Shown here: positions 43,623 to 52,174 of the stretch, in pieces | Numbering within the stretch: the stretch's first letter is position 1 | Layout of the letters: each line of letters begins with the position of its first letter | Source: an uncultured Bacilli bacterium | GTDB lineage: Bacteria > Bacillota_I > Bacilli_A > RF39 > UBA660 | Length of the DNA stretch: 64,000 nt | Assembly: GCA_944331895.1 (NCBI GenBank) | Contig: CALVIX010000004.1 | Coordinates: 1-64,000 of the forward strand | Direction: 5' to 3' | The notes under the pieces: generated by a model | What the model was told of the DNA's origin: nothing | Database searches by the model: none | What the model saw: the letters and a program-made list of their open reading frames with translations, nothing else | Translations under genes and position numbers: made by a program

Positions 43623-44381
43623 ATGAATTTAAAAAAATATATGAGAAATATTATCGTGCTAGCTGTTATTTGTATGTGTATCTCTCCAGTGAATGTACTT
43701 GCTGTTTGGGCAGGTGCACCAACACAACCACAATCTCAGCCTCAAGTAAAAGACGATGCTACTATAAAACAAGAAGTGGCTGCATGTAAGCAAAGATGTA
43801 ATAGTAGCTCAAGCGCAGATAAATCGTCATGTTTAAGTGCATGTGATGCAAAAGAGAATCAAGACAAAAGCCCTTATTGTATGCAAAATCCTTGTCATGG
43901 TAGTGCTGCTGATTATGGAAATAAATGTTGTGCACAAAACGGTAGTGGATTTAGTGACCCTCAGTATGATCCTAGTAAGGAAACTACCCCGACCTCAGGA
44001 GCTAATGTATCGAATGGGAATGGGCCAACCTTAGAAGAAACATCATATAATATTCCATCTACGACTTGTGGTGGATCTATTGAACTTCCTTTAGCATTAG
44101 CAACGATTACTTCAAATGCTGTTAACTTAGGAAAGGTTGTAGTTCCTATTATCTTAATTATTACGGGAATGATCGATTTCTTTAAAGCGACAGCAGCAAG
44201 CGATGCAGATGCAACTTCTAAAGCAGGAAAGAAACTTACAAGGCGTATTGTTGCAGCAATTGCAGCAATGTTAATTGTTACTCTTGTACAATTTATTTTT
44301 AGTAATTTTGGAACAGCCACAGGAAAGACGAGTGTAACGAGTTGTATAGATTGTTTTATCAATGGTAATTGTGGCGTATAA
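43623..44381 (+). CDS. VirB2-like protein with Cys-rich extracellular insert
   Basis: This 252-residue protein has a signal peptide (1-27, cleavage after VLA likely), then a Pro/Gln-rich stretch and a Cys-rich domain (residues ~53-105: CKQRC, SSCLSAC, YCMQNPC, KCC), a Ser/Thr/Gly linker, and a C-terminal two-helix VirB2-like domain (~165-190, 209-232) ending in CIDCFINGNC. The pilin core carrying an extra exported domain suggests a minor or tip pilin, perhaps an adhesin. It has its own promoter and a terminator. Confidence 0.65.
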   Translation: MNLKKYMRNIIVLAVICMCISPVNVLAVWAGAPTQPQSQPQVKDDATIKQEVAACKQRCNSSSSADKSSCLSACDAKENQDKSPYCMQNPCHGSAADYGNKCCAQNGSGFSDPQYDPSKETTPTSGANVSNGNGPTLEETSYNIPSTTCGGSIELPLALATITSNAVNLGKVVVPIILIITGMIDFFKATAASDADATSKAGKKLTRRIVAAIAAMLIVTLVQFIFSNFGTATGKTSVTSCIDCFINGNCGV

Positions 44382-44394
44382 ACTATGGAAAAGT

Positions 44395-44426
44395 GACAAT
44401 AAACATATTTATTATTGTCCTTTTTT
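44395..44426 (+). terminator. Terminator after the second VirB2-like gene
   Basis: GACAATAA pairs with TTATTGTC, followed by C and TTTTTT. Confidence 0.85.
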
Positions 44427-44427
44427 A

Positions 44428-44436
44428 TGTTATAAT
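44428..44436 (+). promoter_or_regulatory. Extended -10 promoter of the third VirB2-like gene and downstream T4SS genes
   Basis: TGT-TATAAT 32 bases before the ATG at 44468, right after the preceding terminator. No convincing -35. Confidence 0.6.
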
Positions 44437-44467
44437 GAAATTACTATTATGGGTAAGTGGGGATATT

Positions 44468-44839
44468 ATGAAAAAAAACAACATTAAGAATAGAATATCG
44501 ATGTCGTTATTTACAGCAATGATGTTTTTTGTTGGTAAAGGAAACGTGCTTGCGGTAGATAAGACATGTGAAGGGATTATGAGTCCTGAGGTATTAAAGT
44601 TAATCAAAGATATCTACAATACTATTTCCGTGATGATGGTAGTAGCACTTGTAATATTTGGAATATTAGATTTTATTCAAGCAATTGCAGGAGATAAAGA
44701 TGACGCGTTAAAGAAAGCGGCTGCTAAATTTACAAAACGCGCAATTATTGTAATGGTAATAATTTTATTACCAGTAATTCTTGATACTTTATTAGCTATT
44801 TTATGGCCAGACGTATCGTCATGTTTAGATAATATCTAA
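44468..44839 (+). CDS. VirB2-like pilin, third copy, with signal peptide
   Basis: This 123-residue protein (ATG at 44468; a longer reading lacks an SD) has a signal peptide (1-27, ...NVLA), then CEGIMSPE, two hydrophobic helices (~45-65, 87-110) with a charged loop, and a C-terminal C (VSSCLDNI). It is the classic VirB2 layout. It lies 17 bases ahead of the VirB6 gene and probably shares its transcript. Confidence 0.72.
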   Translation: MKKNNIKNRISMSLFTAMMFFVGKGNVLAVDKTCEGIMSPEVLKLIKDIYNTISVMMVVALVIFGILDFIQAIAGDKDDALKKAAAKFTKRAIIVMVIILLPVILDTLLAILWPDVSSCLDNI

Positions 44840-44856
44840 AAGAGGAGAGTGAAGAA

Positions 44857-46824
44857 ATGATTACATGGATAATTAATATTTTTCTTAGTTTCTTTTTCTT
44901 ATTAGATCAAATTGTTTATGGCCTAATTGAAAGTTTATATCAAATGATATTACAAATTGCCAACATATCTGTCATCAGTCAAGCATCTATGCAAGAATTT
45001 GCAAACAGAATTTATATTTTAGTAGGAGTTGTAATGTTATTCAAAGTTGCTTTCTCTTTGATTCAATTGTTTGCAAATCCTGATAAGATGAGTGATTCGA
45101 ACATGGGAGCGGGATCGTTAGTAAAACGTATTATTATATCACTTGTTTTACTTGTTATGGCTCCAACGATATTTCAATTAGCGTTCCGTATTCAAGGAAC
45201 TATTTTGAATGCCGGAATTCTAGAAAAAGTGATTTTAGATTCCGATGTCGCACCGGAAGGACAAAACCCAATTGATGTAGACTGCTCTTTGGAAGAGAAC
45301 CAAGCGTATCGTGTCTGTGGTGGAAGAACGATAGCGTTTGCAATCTTCAGAGGATTCGTCGTACCAAACGAAAACTTATATGAAGAAGATGAAAATGGAG
45401 AGCAAGTGTTATCAGATGATTATAAGGATTATGAAGAAAATGTAGAACAATATAATGAGGCAGTAAAAGAACAAAATATTTGGAAATTATTAGATCCAAT
45501 TTTAGCAGGAGAATCGGGAGATCGTCCATTTAATTATAGCTTTTTAATTTCGACCGTTGCTGGGGCATTTGCAGCATGGACTTTATTTATGTTCTGTTTC
45601 GATGTTGCAATTCGTGCGGTAAAACTCGCTTTCTTACAATTGTTAGCACCGGTTCCAATTTTAGCGAGAGTGGAACCAAAAAGTGACAAAGTATTTAGTA
45701 AATGGTTGTCAGAGTGTATTACTACTTATTTAGGAGTGTTTGTTCGACTGATTGCTCTATATTTTGTCGTGTATATCATTCAAGAAATTAGTGCAAACGG
45801 GTTATTTAGTTTCTACGAGTATACTGCTGAAGGAGCAACAAAACAAGCAGAAGATGTAGGACTTTTAGCAACAGCATTTATCATACTAGGTTTGTTAATG
45901 TTTGCTCAGAAAGCTCCAAAATTAATTTCTGATATCTTTGGAGTTAAATCTGGTGATTTCACTATGAATCCGTTTAAAAAATCTCCAATGATCGGTGGAG
46001 CTGTTGGACTAGCTGCTGGTACTGCAATTGGTGGAATGGCAGCTGCTCAAGCGGCCAAAGAAAATGGTAAAAATCCGATTGGTGCAGCGCTGAAAGGAGC
46101 TTTAACAGGCGGTGCTAGGGGCGCAAGCGCAGGATCACGTGAAAAAAGCTTTATGAAGACACTTGGTGCAGCCGGAGATGCTTCTACTAGGTATGCACGA
46201 AAGATACCGAATAACACAGAGCATGCAACACCTGGAGGAAAAATGTTGGCGGTTGCCCAACGAATGGGATTTATGAAGACGGCTGGACAAAGAGATAAGG
46301 AAAAAGTTGATTCATACAACCGATATAATAAATCGGCAAAAGCATTTAAGGATCGTGCGAAATCTCAAGCAATGAAGAAAAAGGATACAGAGGTAACAAT
46401 TTCAAAAGGTGCTTTAGCCGGAACGAGTTGGACGAGGTATGGATTAGAGGCTGAGTTAGATCTTGCGAAGAAAACTGGAAATACAACCGATATTGAAGCG
46501 GTAAGTATGGCTCTTGATGACTGGGACAAACAAAAAGCGGATGATATCGCAAAAGACTGGGAGCATCAATATAAAACTGATGGATTACAAGTGGATGATG
46601 CTGAAGCATTGCAATACTTAACAGAAATGACAAACGAAGTTAATGATAATCTATCTTATTATGATGGCATTTTTGATGCTAGTAAGAGTGTGGATGACAA
46701 TTCTAAAGCAGTTGCTAAAGCTAATGCTGAATTTCAAGATTCTGAAGAATTTAAACGTAATCGAGATAATGATCAATATGCTGAGAGCGCTGTCGGACCT
46801 ATGTTCCAGACAAAAGGAAAATAG
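44857..46824 (+). CDS. VirB6/TrbL-like polytopic channel protein
   Basis: VirB6 proteins form the inner-membrane channel of T4SS. The 655-residue protein has multiple membrane segments in its first 360 residues (about 5-27, 48-70, 88-112, 228-252, 290-312, 330-352), with an extracellular loop containing CSLEENQAYRVC between them. A Gly/Ala-rich hinge (380-440) and a 200-residue charged cytoplasmic tail follow. The long tail is not standard for VirB6. SD GAGGAGAG. It is the first of the continuous T4SS block through VirD4. Confidence 0.8.
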   Translation: MITWIINIFLSFFFLLDQIVYGLIESLYQMILQIANISVISQASMQEFANRIYILVGVVMLFKVAFSLIQLFANPDKMSDSNMGAGSLVKRIIISLVLLVMAPTIFQLAFRIQGTILNAGILEKVILDSDVAPEGQNPIDVDCSLEENQAYRVCGGRTIAFAIFRGFVVPNENLYEEDENGEQVLSDDYKDYEENVEQYNEAVKEQNIWKLLDPILAGESGDRPFNYSFLISTVAGAFAAWTLFMFCFDVAIRAVKLAFLQLLAPVPILARVEPKSDKVFSKWLSECITTYLGVFVRLIALYFVVYIIQEISANGLFSFYEYTAEGATKQAEDVGLLATAFIILGLLMFAQKAPKLISDIFGVKSGDFTMNPFKKSPMIGGAVGLAAGTAIGGMAAAQAAKENGKNPIGAALKGALTGGARGASAGSREKSFMKTLGAAGDASTRYARKIPNNTEHATPGGKMLAVAQRMGFMKTAGQRDKEKVDSYNRYNKSAKAFKDRAKSQAMKKKDTEVTISKGALAGTSWTRYGLEAELDLAKKTGNTTDIEAVSMALDDWDKQKADDIAKDWEHQYKTDGLQVDDAEALQYLTEMTNEVNDNLSYYDGIFDASKSVDDNSKAVAKANAEFQDSEEFKRNRDNDQYAESAVGPMFQTKGK

Positions 46825-46844
46825 AAAAAGGGGGTTAAAAGGAT

Positions 46845-47159
46845 ATGAATGGATTTTTAATACCAGCAAACTCAAAGAAATCATTGTATATTTTTGGACT
46901 GTTTACAACCAACGAGCTGATTATGTTTGCTGCTGGAGTGGGATTGACGTTGATTTTCTTAATTGCATTCCCGCTCAATAATATATGGTTCTCGATCTTG
47001 GCATTGATGCCAGGACTAATCACTGGTCTATTGGTACTTCCAGTACCTCATTATCACAATGTTATGACTTTTTTAAAGGAAATGTATTTATTTTATACAG
47101 AACGTCAAAAATTTGTTTGGAAAGGATGGTGTTTCCTAGATGGCAGCGATAAAGAGTAA
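46845..47159 (+). CDS. VirB3/PrgI-like protein
   Basis: This 104-residue membrane protein has a cytoplasmic start IPANSKKSLYIFGLFTTNEL, two membrane segments (~28-46, 49-70), and a charged end. This is the PrgI/VirB3 plan, which in Gram-positive systems often precedes the VirB4 ATPase, as here. The next gene starts before its stop, so translation is coupled. Confidence 0.72.
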   Translation: MNGFLIPANSKKSLYIFGLFTTNELIMFAAGVGLTLIFLIAFPLNNIWFSILALMPGLITGLLVLPVPHYHNVMTFLKEMYLFYTERQKFVWKGWCFLDGSDKE

Positions 47160-47685
47160 ATACACAGAAGAGAGTTTTGTTCCTGTTAAGAACATTACAA
47201 ATGGAATGATTATTTTAGATAATAATGAAAAAGTAACAGGTGTTAAGATTATGCCTCGTAATATCTTTATTCTAGAGTATGATATGCAATCAGCAATTAT
47301 CAATAATCTAAAGAACGTTTATAATATGATCGATTATGAATTTTGGATCATTGCTGCAGACCGTCCGGTCGATATCAACGTATATTTATCGCAATTACAA
47401 CTTCTATATAATTCCATTCAAAGTCCAATTAAGAGAAAACTAATTATTGAGGATATCAATAAGGCAAATAGTTTTATGAATAATAACATTGTGGATACAG
47501 AATATTTCTTGTTATTTAGAGAACGAGATGATGATAAAATTCAAAAGAGAATTCGTACTTTGATTACACAGTTTGGAAATGCAGGATTATCTTCACACCA
47601 AACGACAAATGAGGATTTGAGAATTATTTTGGATAACTTCCTAAATGGTGGAGTTACAACGACGTTTGGGACGGTGATGTCATAA
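47140..47685 (+). CDS. VirB4 N-terminal domain as a separate protein
   Basis: A 181-residue protein matching the non-ATPase N-terminal part of VirB4/TrbE (FVPVKNITNGMIILDNNEKVTGVKIMPRNIFIL...). In most systems it is fused to the ATPase domain. Here it ends at TAA and the ATPase gene begins in the overlapping TAATG. Its coding sequence is clean, with no decay, so the split looks natural rather than a recent frameshift. Confidence 0.75.
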   Translation: MAAIKSKYTEESFVPVKNITNGMIILDNNEKVTGVKIMPRNIFILEYDMQSAIINNLKNVYNMIDYEFWIIAADRPVDINVYLSQLQLLYNSIQSPIKRKLIIEDINKANSFMNNNIVDTEYFLLFRERDDDKIQKRIRTLITQFGNAGLSSHQTTNEDLRIILDNFLNGGVTTTFGTVMS

Positions 47686-49469
47686 TGAATATTAAGAGTC
47701 AATTAGCGCCAAAAGGTTTAGAATTTAAACCGAGTGAATTTATCATCAGTGATAAGTATGCTACGATTATGACAGTGATTTCTTACCCAAAATTCATTAA
47801 CCCTGGATTTTTAGCAAATTTGACAAGTTTATCTGGAATAAAAGTAGTTATTAAACATATTCCTATGCCATTTAGTGTCATTAGTAAGATGTTAAATAAA
47901 GAAATTGCTGATTTGAAACAAAGATATCAAGAAGAAAACGATAAGACGATTCAAGAGAGAATTCGTCAGGATTATGAGTCATTGGAAGTTTTTATACAGA
48001 TGCTTGCATCAAGTCAATCAAAGATTTATGACTTTCAATTACACATTATGATAACTGCCAATTCTGAAGAAGAGTTGATTGCGAAAAAGTTACAAGTTAG
48101 AAGTTATTTGGAAGCAATGGAGTTACGTGCAGTACCACTTCGATTTGAACAAGAAAAAGTATTAAAATCAATTTTACCTATTTATCCAAAACAAGATATA
48201 GAAGATCGAATTGGAACTCCGATTCCATCTCCTACGATTGCTGCGATGTACCCATTTATTTTTGATAGCATTAAAGACCCAGGATTGTCTACATTACTTG
48301 GGGTTGATTTCTCAGGTGGAGTTATTCTGTTTAATCAGTTTTTATATCAAATCAAAAAAGAGCATAACCGTAATAATGCAAACATGATAATTTTAGGTAC
48401 TTCTGGTAGTGGTAAATCAACAGCAGCTAAAGTAATGTTACGGAGCCATTTTAGAAATAATAGTCAAGTCATTATGATAGACCCTGAAGGGGAATTAGAG
48501 GAAATGGCACGGCTATATGGTGGAGACTTTATCGATCTTGGTAAAGGTGGAGAATATGGAATGATCAATCCACTAGAGATTGTTATGGATGCAGATGAAG
48601 ATGAGATTAAACAAGGGTTAGGATACACTGTATTAACAAGAACTCTTCAAACTTTAAAGGCATTCATTAAATATTACGATCCAAGTATTACAGAGGACGT
48701 TATTACTTTATTTAGTGAGGTTGTACAAGAAACATATAAGCGATTTGGAATTGATTTCAATACAGATTTTTCTAGATATACATCAAAAGATTATCCTATC
48801 TTTAAAGATGTATATGCTACGATCCGTGGAAAGTTGAATTCGATGCCAGAAAAAACACACGAACGAGATATTCTTGAACAATTGGAATTAAAGATTAGAC
48901 CAATTGTTAAGGAGTTGCGTTATTACTTTGATGGTCATACAACTATTAAACCAAAGAGTGAATTTATCGTATTTAATATTAAGGAATTGATGAATGCGGA
49001 TGTGAATATTCGTAATGCATTATTCTTCAATATTTTGAAATATGCTTGGGGAATGACATTGAATAAAAATGTCAATACGATATTGTCCGTGGATGAGGCT
49101 CACGTGTTGTTAAGTGGTAACAATACATTAGGTGCTGATTTCTTGGCACAAATTCAAAGACGTGCACGTAAGTATAACACGGGAACAATAATTATTACAC
49201 AACAACCGAGTGATTTTAGTGATAATGCAGTTATCACACAGGGAAAAGCGATTTTTGATAACGCCTCTTATTACTTAGTCATGGGACTAAAGAAACAAGC
49301 GGTAGAAGATTTAGCTCGTTTAATTGATTTGAATGACAACGAGAAAGAAAGTATTAAAGGTTATAATCAAGGAGAAGCATTATTTGTATGTGGTAGTCGT
49401 CGTATGCAAATCAATGTTATCGTATCAGAACAAGAGTTAGATTCATTTGGTTCAGGAGGAGGATTATAA
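47685..49469 (+). CDS. VirB4-type T4SS ATPase
   Basis: VirB4 powers T4SS assembly and transfer. The 594-residue protein has the VirB4 C-terminal layout: Walker A GTSGSGKST at 238-246, MIDPEGELEEMARLYGGDFIDLG just after, Walker B LSVDEAH (D470/E471), the arginine-finger-type RRARKYNTG and the TQQPSDF motif. Its start overlaps the preceding gene. With the preceding protein it makes a full VirB4. Confidence 0.92.
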   Translation: MNIKSQLAPKGLEFKPSEFIISDKYATIMTVISYPKFINPGFLANLTSLSGIKVVIKHIPMPFSVISKMLNKEIADLKQRYQEENDKTIQERIRQDYESLEVFIQMLASSQSKIYDFQLHIMITANSEEELIAKKLQVRSYLEAMELRAVPLRFEQEKVLKSILPIYPKQDIEDRIGTPIPSPTIAAMYPFIFDSIKDPGLSTLLGVDFSGGVILFNQFLYQIKKEHNRNNANMIILGTSGSGKSTAAKVMLRSHFRNNSQVIMIDPEGELEEMARLYGGDFIDLGKGGEYGMINPLEIVMDADEDEIKQGLGYTVLTRTLQTLKAFIKYYDPSITEDVITLFSEVVQETYKRFGIDFNTDFSRYTSKDYPIFKDVYATIRGKLNSMPEKTHERDILEQLELKIRPIVKELRYYFDGHTTIKPKSEFIVFNIKELMNADVNIRNALFFNILKYAWGMTLNKNVNTILSVDEAHVLLSGNNTLGADFLAQIQRRARKYNTGTIIITQQPSDFSDNAVITQGKAIFDNASYYLVMGLKKQAVEDLARLIDLNDNEKESIKGYNQGEALFVCGSRRMQINVIVSEQELDSFGSGGGL

Positions 49470-49495
49470 TCACACATTAGTATGGTGGTGATGAC

Positions 49496-51316
49496 ATGCA
49501 TTTTTTAGCCGGATTAGGGAAGAAATTATTAGGTAATAAGGCAAAAAAGAAAATTGCTGGTAAAGTAAAAGGTGATTTGCCAACACCTAAAACTCCTTTG
49601 TTTATGATTGGTGGACTGCTTGCAGGATTAGGATTGTTTCCAATAATCCTAGTCCTTTTAATGGTAGCCGTAATATGTTATATCATTTTTGCTCCGATTG
49701 AAGGAGCTGTTAACTTTGTAAAAGAAGTAGCAAATGCAGTTGGAGATTTTTTCCAGAGTATTGGAAATTTCTTCGTTTATGGTAGTTTTGCTAACGACAA
49801 GACCACTTATTATAATGAGTTGAAGAAATATTATGATGACTGGAAAGAAGAGGGGGTCACATTAGATGTTGCATGGATTGCAGCAGCTACCAACTATGCT
49901 AGATTAGCAGATTTAAATGAGAGTGGAGAATGTGAACCAGAAGTTGATAGTGATGGTAATGTTGAAGGTTGTTCAGAAGAAACTGATTATGGGCAAATGA
50001 CAAATGAGATAAAAGAATTAGTTGAAGGGATGATAGAATCGGCCGATGGTGAAAGTCGCCGCAAGTCAGATGATGATTATAAAGCATGGATGCTTGATGA
50101 TAGTTCTGGTAAATCATGGATAGAAAGACATATGGAAGAAGTAGATGCTGATATTCCGTCAAATCCAGAGAAGAAAAAAGATTTTCTGGAAGATGCTGTA
50201 GAGCAGATCTTTCAGATGAAAGAAGCTTATAACGAATTAAACGCATCATTTGCAAAATCTGGAGATTGTGGAATTTATCAAGAAATTAAATTATGTGATA
50301 CCAAAAGTAGAGGATTTACAGGTGGTTATGCCAATATGCCATGGGCAAGTGGAAGTTATCAACATACATTTTGGAATTGCGATAAAGGAACTTGTTCTTC
50401 TTCAAATTTGGTGACGTTGGGAGAAAATGAATATGGGGACTTGCAAAGAGATGAATTAGGGTTTACATATATGGAATTTGGAGGAATTAAATTCTATACT
50501 GCTGCTATCGGTTCATACTATTTTGATGATCCTACTGAAGCGATTGGTTCTAGATATCGAATTACAACGGATGCGGGAAATGTTTATCATATTATATTAG
50601 GTGACGTATTAGCTGATGGGGATGCAATACCAGGGAATAATGACTCTAGCCCTTATTGTTCATCGCAAGTTCATACTATTGGAGATATGTATTTTGATCG
50701 AGTATATATGCAAGCACACAGCCCGGAATCTTATAATTTGTTTATGAGTGATGGAACTAACAATCATGATTTTGATGAAAATCATAAATTTAGTGGTACT
50801 ATCGTCAAGGTAGAAAAATTAACAGGAGATGGACTTTGTACTGGTGAATTAGGAAGGCCAAACTTTGACAACGCAGCTTGTTGGCGGGATCCTTATAATA
50901 CCTACGATTATGGACAATGTACATGGTTTGCCGCTGGAAGATTATGTGATACATATGGAGAAGATTATGATTTTAATGATCTTGGACATGGCAAGATGTG
51001 GGTAGGAAATTTAACTAAGAGATATGGAGATATGTTTGAACCTAGTATAACTCCAGCACCAGGTGGGATCTTTTCGAGCCCTGGACCGATGGCTTGCTGT
51101 GGTCATGTAGGCTTTGTGACTGCTTTTGATGGAGTTAATATTACGATTCAAGAAGGAAATATAAATGGAGCTACAGATCCATGGGAATGGGCAATTACAG
51201 AAGAAACTAATGGGCCTGGTAGTGGAGATTGGCATGAAGTAACATATCCAATAACAGCTTTCGAGACTGTTATTTATCCAAAAGCTGTCTATGCTGTTCC
51301 AACAAATGGAGGATGA
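49496..51316 (+). CDS. Membrane-anchored CHAP-domain peptidoglycan hydrolase (VirB1-like role)
   Basis: This 606-residue protein has an N-terminal membrane segment (~36-63), a long extracellular middle and a C-terminal CHAP domain (~465-606) with catalytic C475 (YGQCTWFAAGR), H537 (CGHVGFV) and a following NIN/Glu segment (QEGNINGA). CHAP enzymes cut peptidoglycan; Gram-positive T4SS use them to open the wall. The middle contains further cysteines (SGDCGIYQEIKLCD, FWNCDKGTC). It is contiguous with VirB4 and the lipoprotein. Confidence 0.87.
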   Translation: MHFLAGLGKKLLGNKAKKKIAGKVKGDLPTPKTPLFMIGGLLAGLGLFPIILVLLMVAVICYIIFAPIEGAVNFVKEVANAVGDFFQSIGNFFVYGSFANDKTTYYNELKKYYDDWKEEGVTLDVAWIAAATNYARLADLNESGECEPEVDSDGNVEGCSEETDYGQMTNEIKELVEGMIESADGESRRKSDDDYKAWMLDDSSGKSWIERHMEEVDADIPSNPEKKKDFLEDAVEQIFQMKEAYNELNASFAKSGDCGIYQEIKLCDTKSRGFTGGYANMPWASGSYQHTFWNCDKGTCSSSNLVTLGENEYGDLQRDELGFTYMEFGGIKFYTAAIGSYYFDDPTEAIGSRYRITTDAGNVYHIILGDVLADGDAIPGNNDSSPYCSSQVHTIGDMYFDRVYMQAHSPESYNLFMSDGTNNHDFDENHKFSGTIVKVEKLTGDGLCTGELGRPNFDNAACWRDPYNTYDYGQCTWFAAGRLCDTYGEDYDFNDLGHGKMWVGNLTKRYGDMFEPSITPAPGGIFSSPGPMACCGHVGFVTAFDGVNITIQEGNINGATDPWEWAITEETNGPGSGDWHEVTYPITAFETVIYPKAVYAVPTNGG

Positions 51317-51321
51317 TTGAT

Positions 51322-52158
51322 GTGAAGAAATATATAATCAAAATTATAATTTTATTTGTATCAATTATATCTGTTGGATGTAATCCATTTGCGACAAGAG
51401 TAAATCTTGCAAAAAATGTTCAGATTAAATTTAACGGGGCTGATGGCAGTGGCATTATATCTTTTTCAACGGTAAATTTGCAGATAAAAGGGGTATCGCC
51501 TGAAAAATTAAAAGAATTTAAAAATACTTTTGAATATTCGGTTAGTGCATATACGGAACTTTCTAATGGAGATATTATAGAAATTATAATTAATTATGAC
51601 GAAAGTTTAGCAGAAGAATTGAATCTAGATATTATACAAAATGTAATAAAAGTAGAAGTTTCAAACTTAAAAGAAGTAACTGGCACAACTGAATTTAATG
51701 GATATCAAATTCCTGAAAATTGGGATATGACGGATGAAGAAAAAGAGATTTATGTAGAATATCTACAGAGTTTAGAACAAGTACCTCCTATAGGGTATGA
51801 AAGTAAAATCCCAGATTATATTTGGTATCTTGGGGATTCTGAAATCGAAACACAATATAGTGACCGAGAATTTTATAATAATGATTATCAGGCACCTATT
51901 CAAGCTTATAATGCAGCATATGATTATGGAAAAAATTCGTCACAACAATTCAAAATTGAAGCAATTGGAGAAGAGGCAAACATTATAGGGTATGTCTGCA
52001 AATTTAAGAGTGAAAATGTTACAAGGATAGAAGAAGATAACATAAACGCATTAATTTTTAAATATTGGCCTGTATTGGTAGGTGCGTTATTGATAGTAAT
52101 TGTTATAGCTTTTATTTTAATCTTTAACACACAAAGAATGAAAAGGAACGAAATTTAA
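51322..52158 (+). CDS. T4SS-associated lipoprotein with C-terminal membrane anchor
   Basis: I take the GTG at 51322 as start because GGAGG is nine bases upstream; the ATG at 51313 touches that SD. The 278-residue product has a lipoprotein signal, VSIISVGC, with the lipidated Cys at about position 20. An extracellular beta-rich domain (NVQIKFNGADGSGIISF...) follows, then a second membrane segment (~250-270) and a short basic end. It overlaps the CHAP gene's end, so it is coupled. A Gram-positive T4SS scaffold role is likely, but the family is not recognised. Confidence 0.68.
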   Translation: MKKYIIKIIILFVSIISVGCNPFATRVNLAKNVQIKFNGADGSGIISFSTVNLQIKGVSPEKLKEFKNTFEYSVSAYTELSNGDIIEIIINYDESLAEELNLDIIQNVIKVEVSNLKEVTGTTEFNGYQIPENWDMTDEEKEIYVEYLQSLEQVPPIGYESKIPDYIWYLGDSEIETQYSDREFYNNDYQAPIQAYNAAYDYGKNSSQQFKIEAIGEEANIIGYVCKFKSENVTRIEEDNINALIFKYWPVLVGALLIVIVIAFILIFNTQRMKRNEI

Positions 52159-52174
52159 GAGGAGGCATGTAGAT

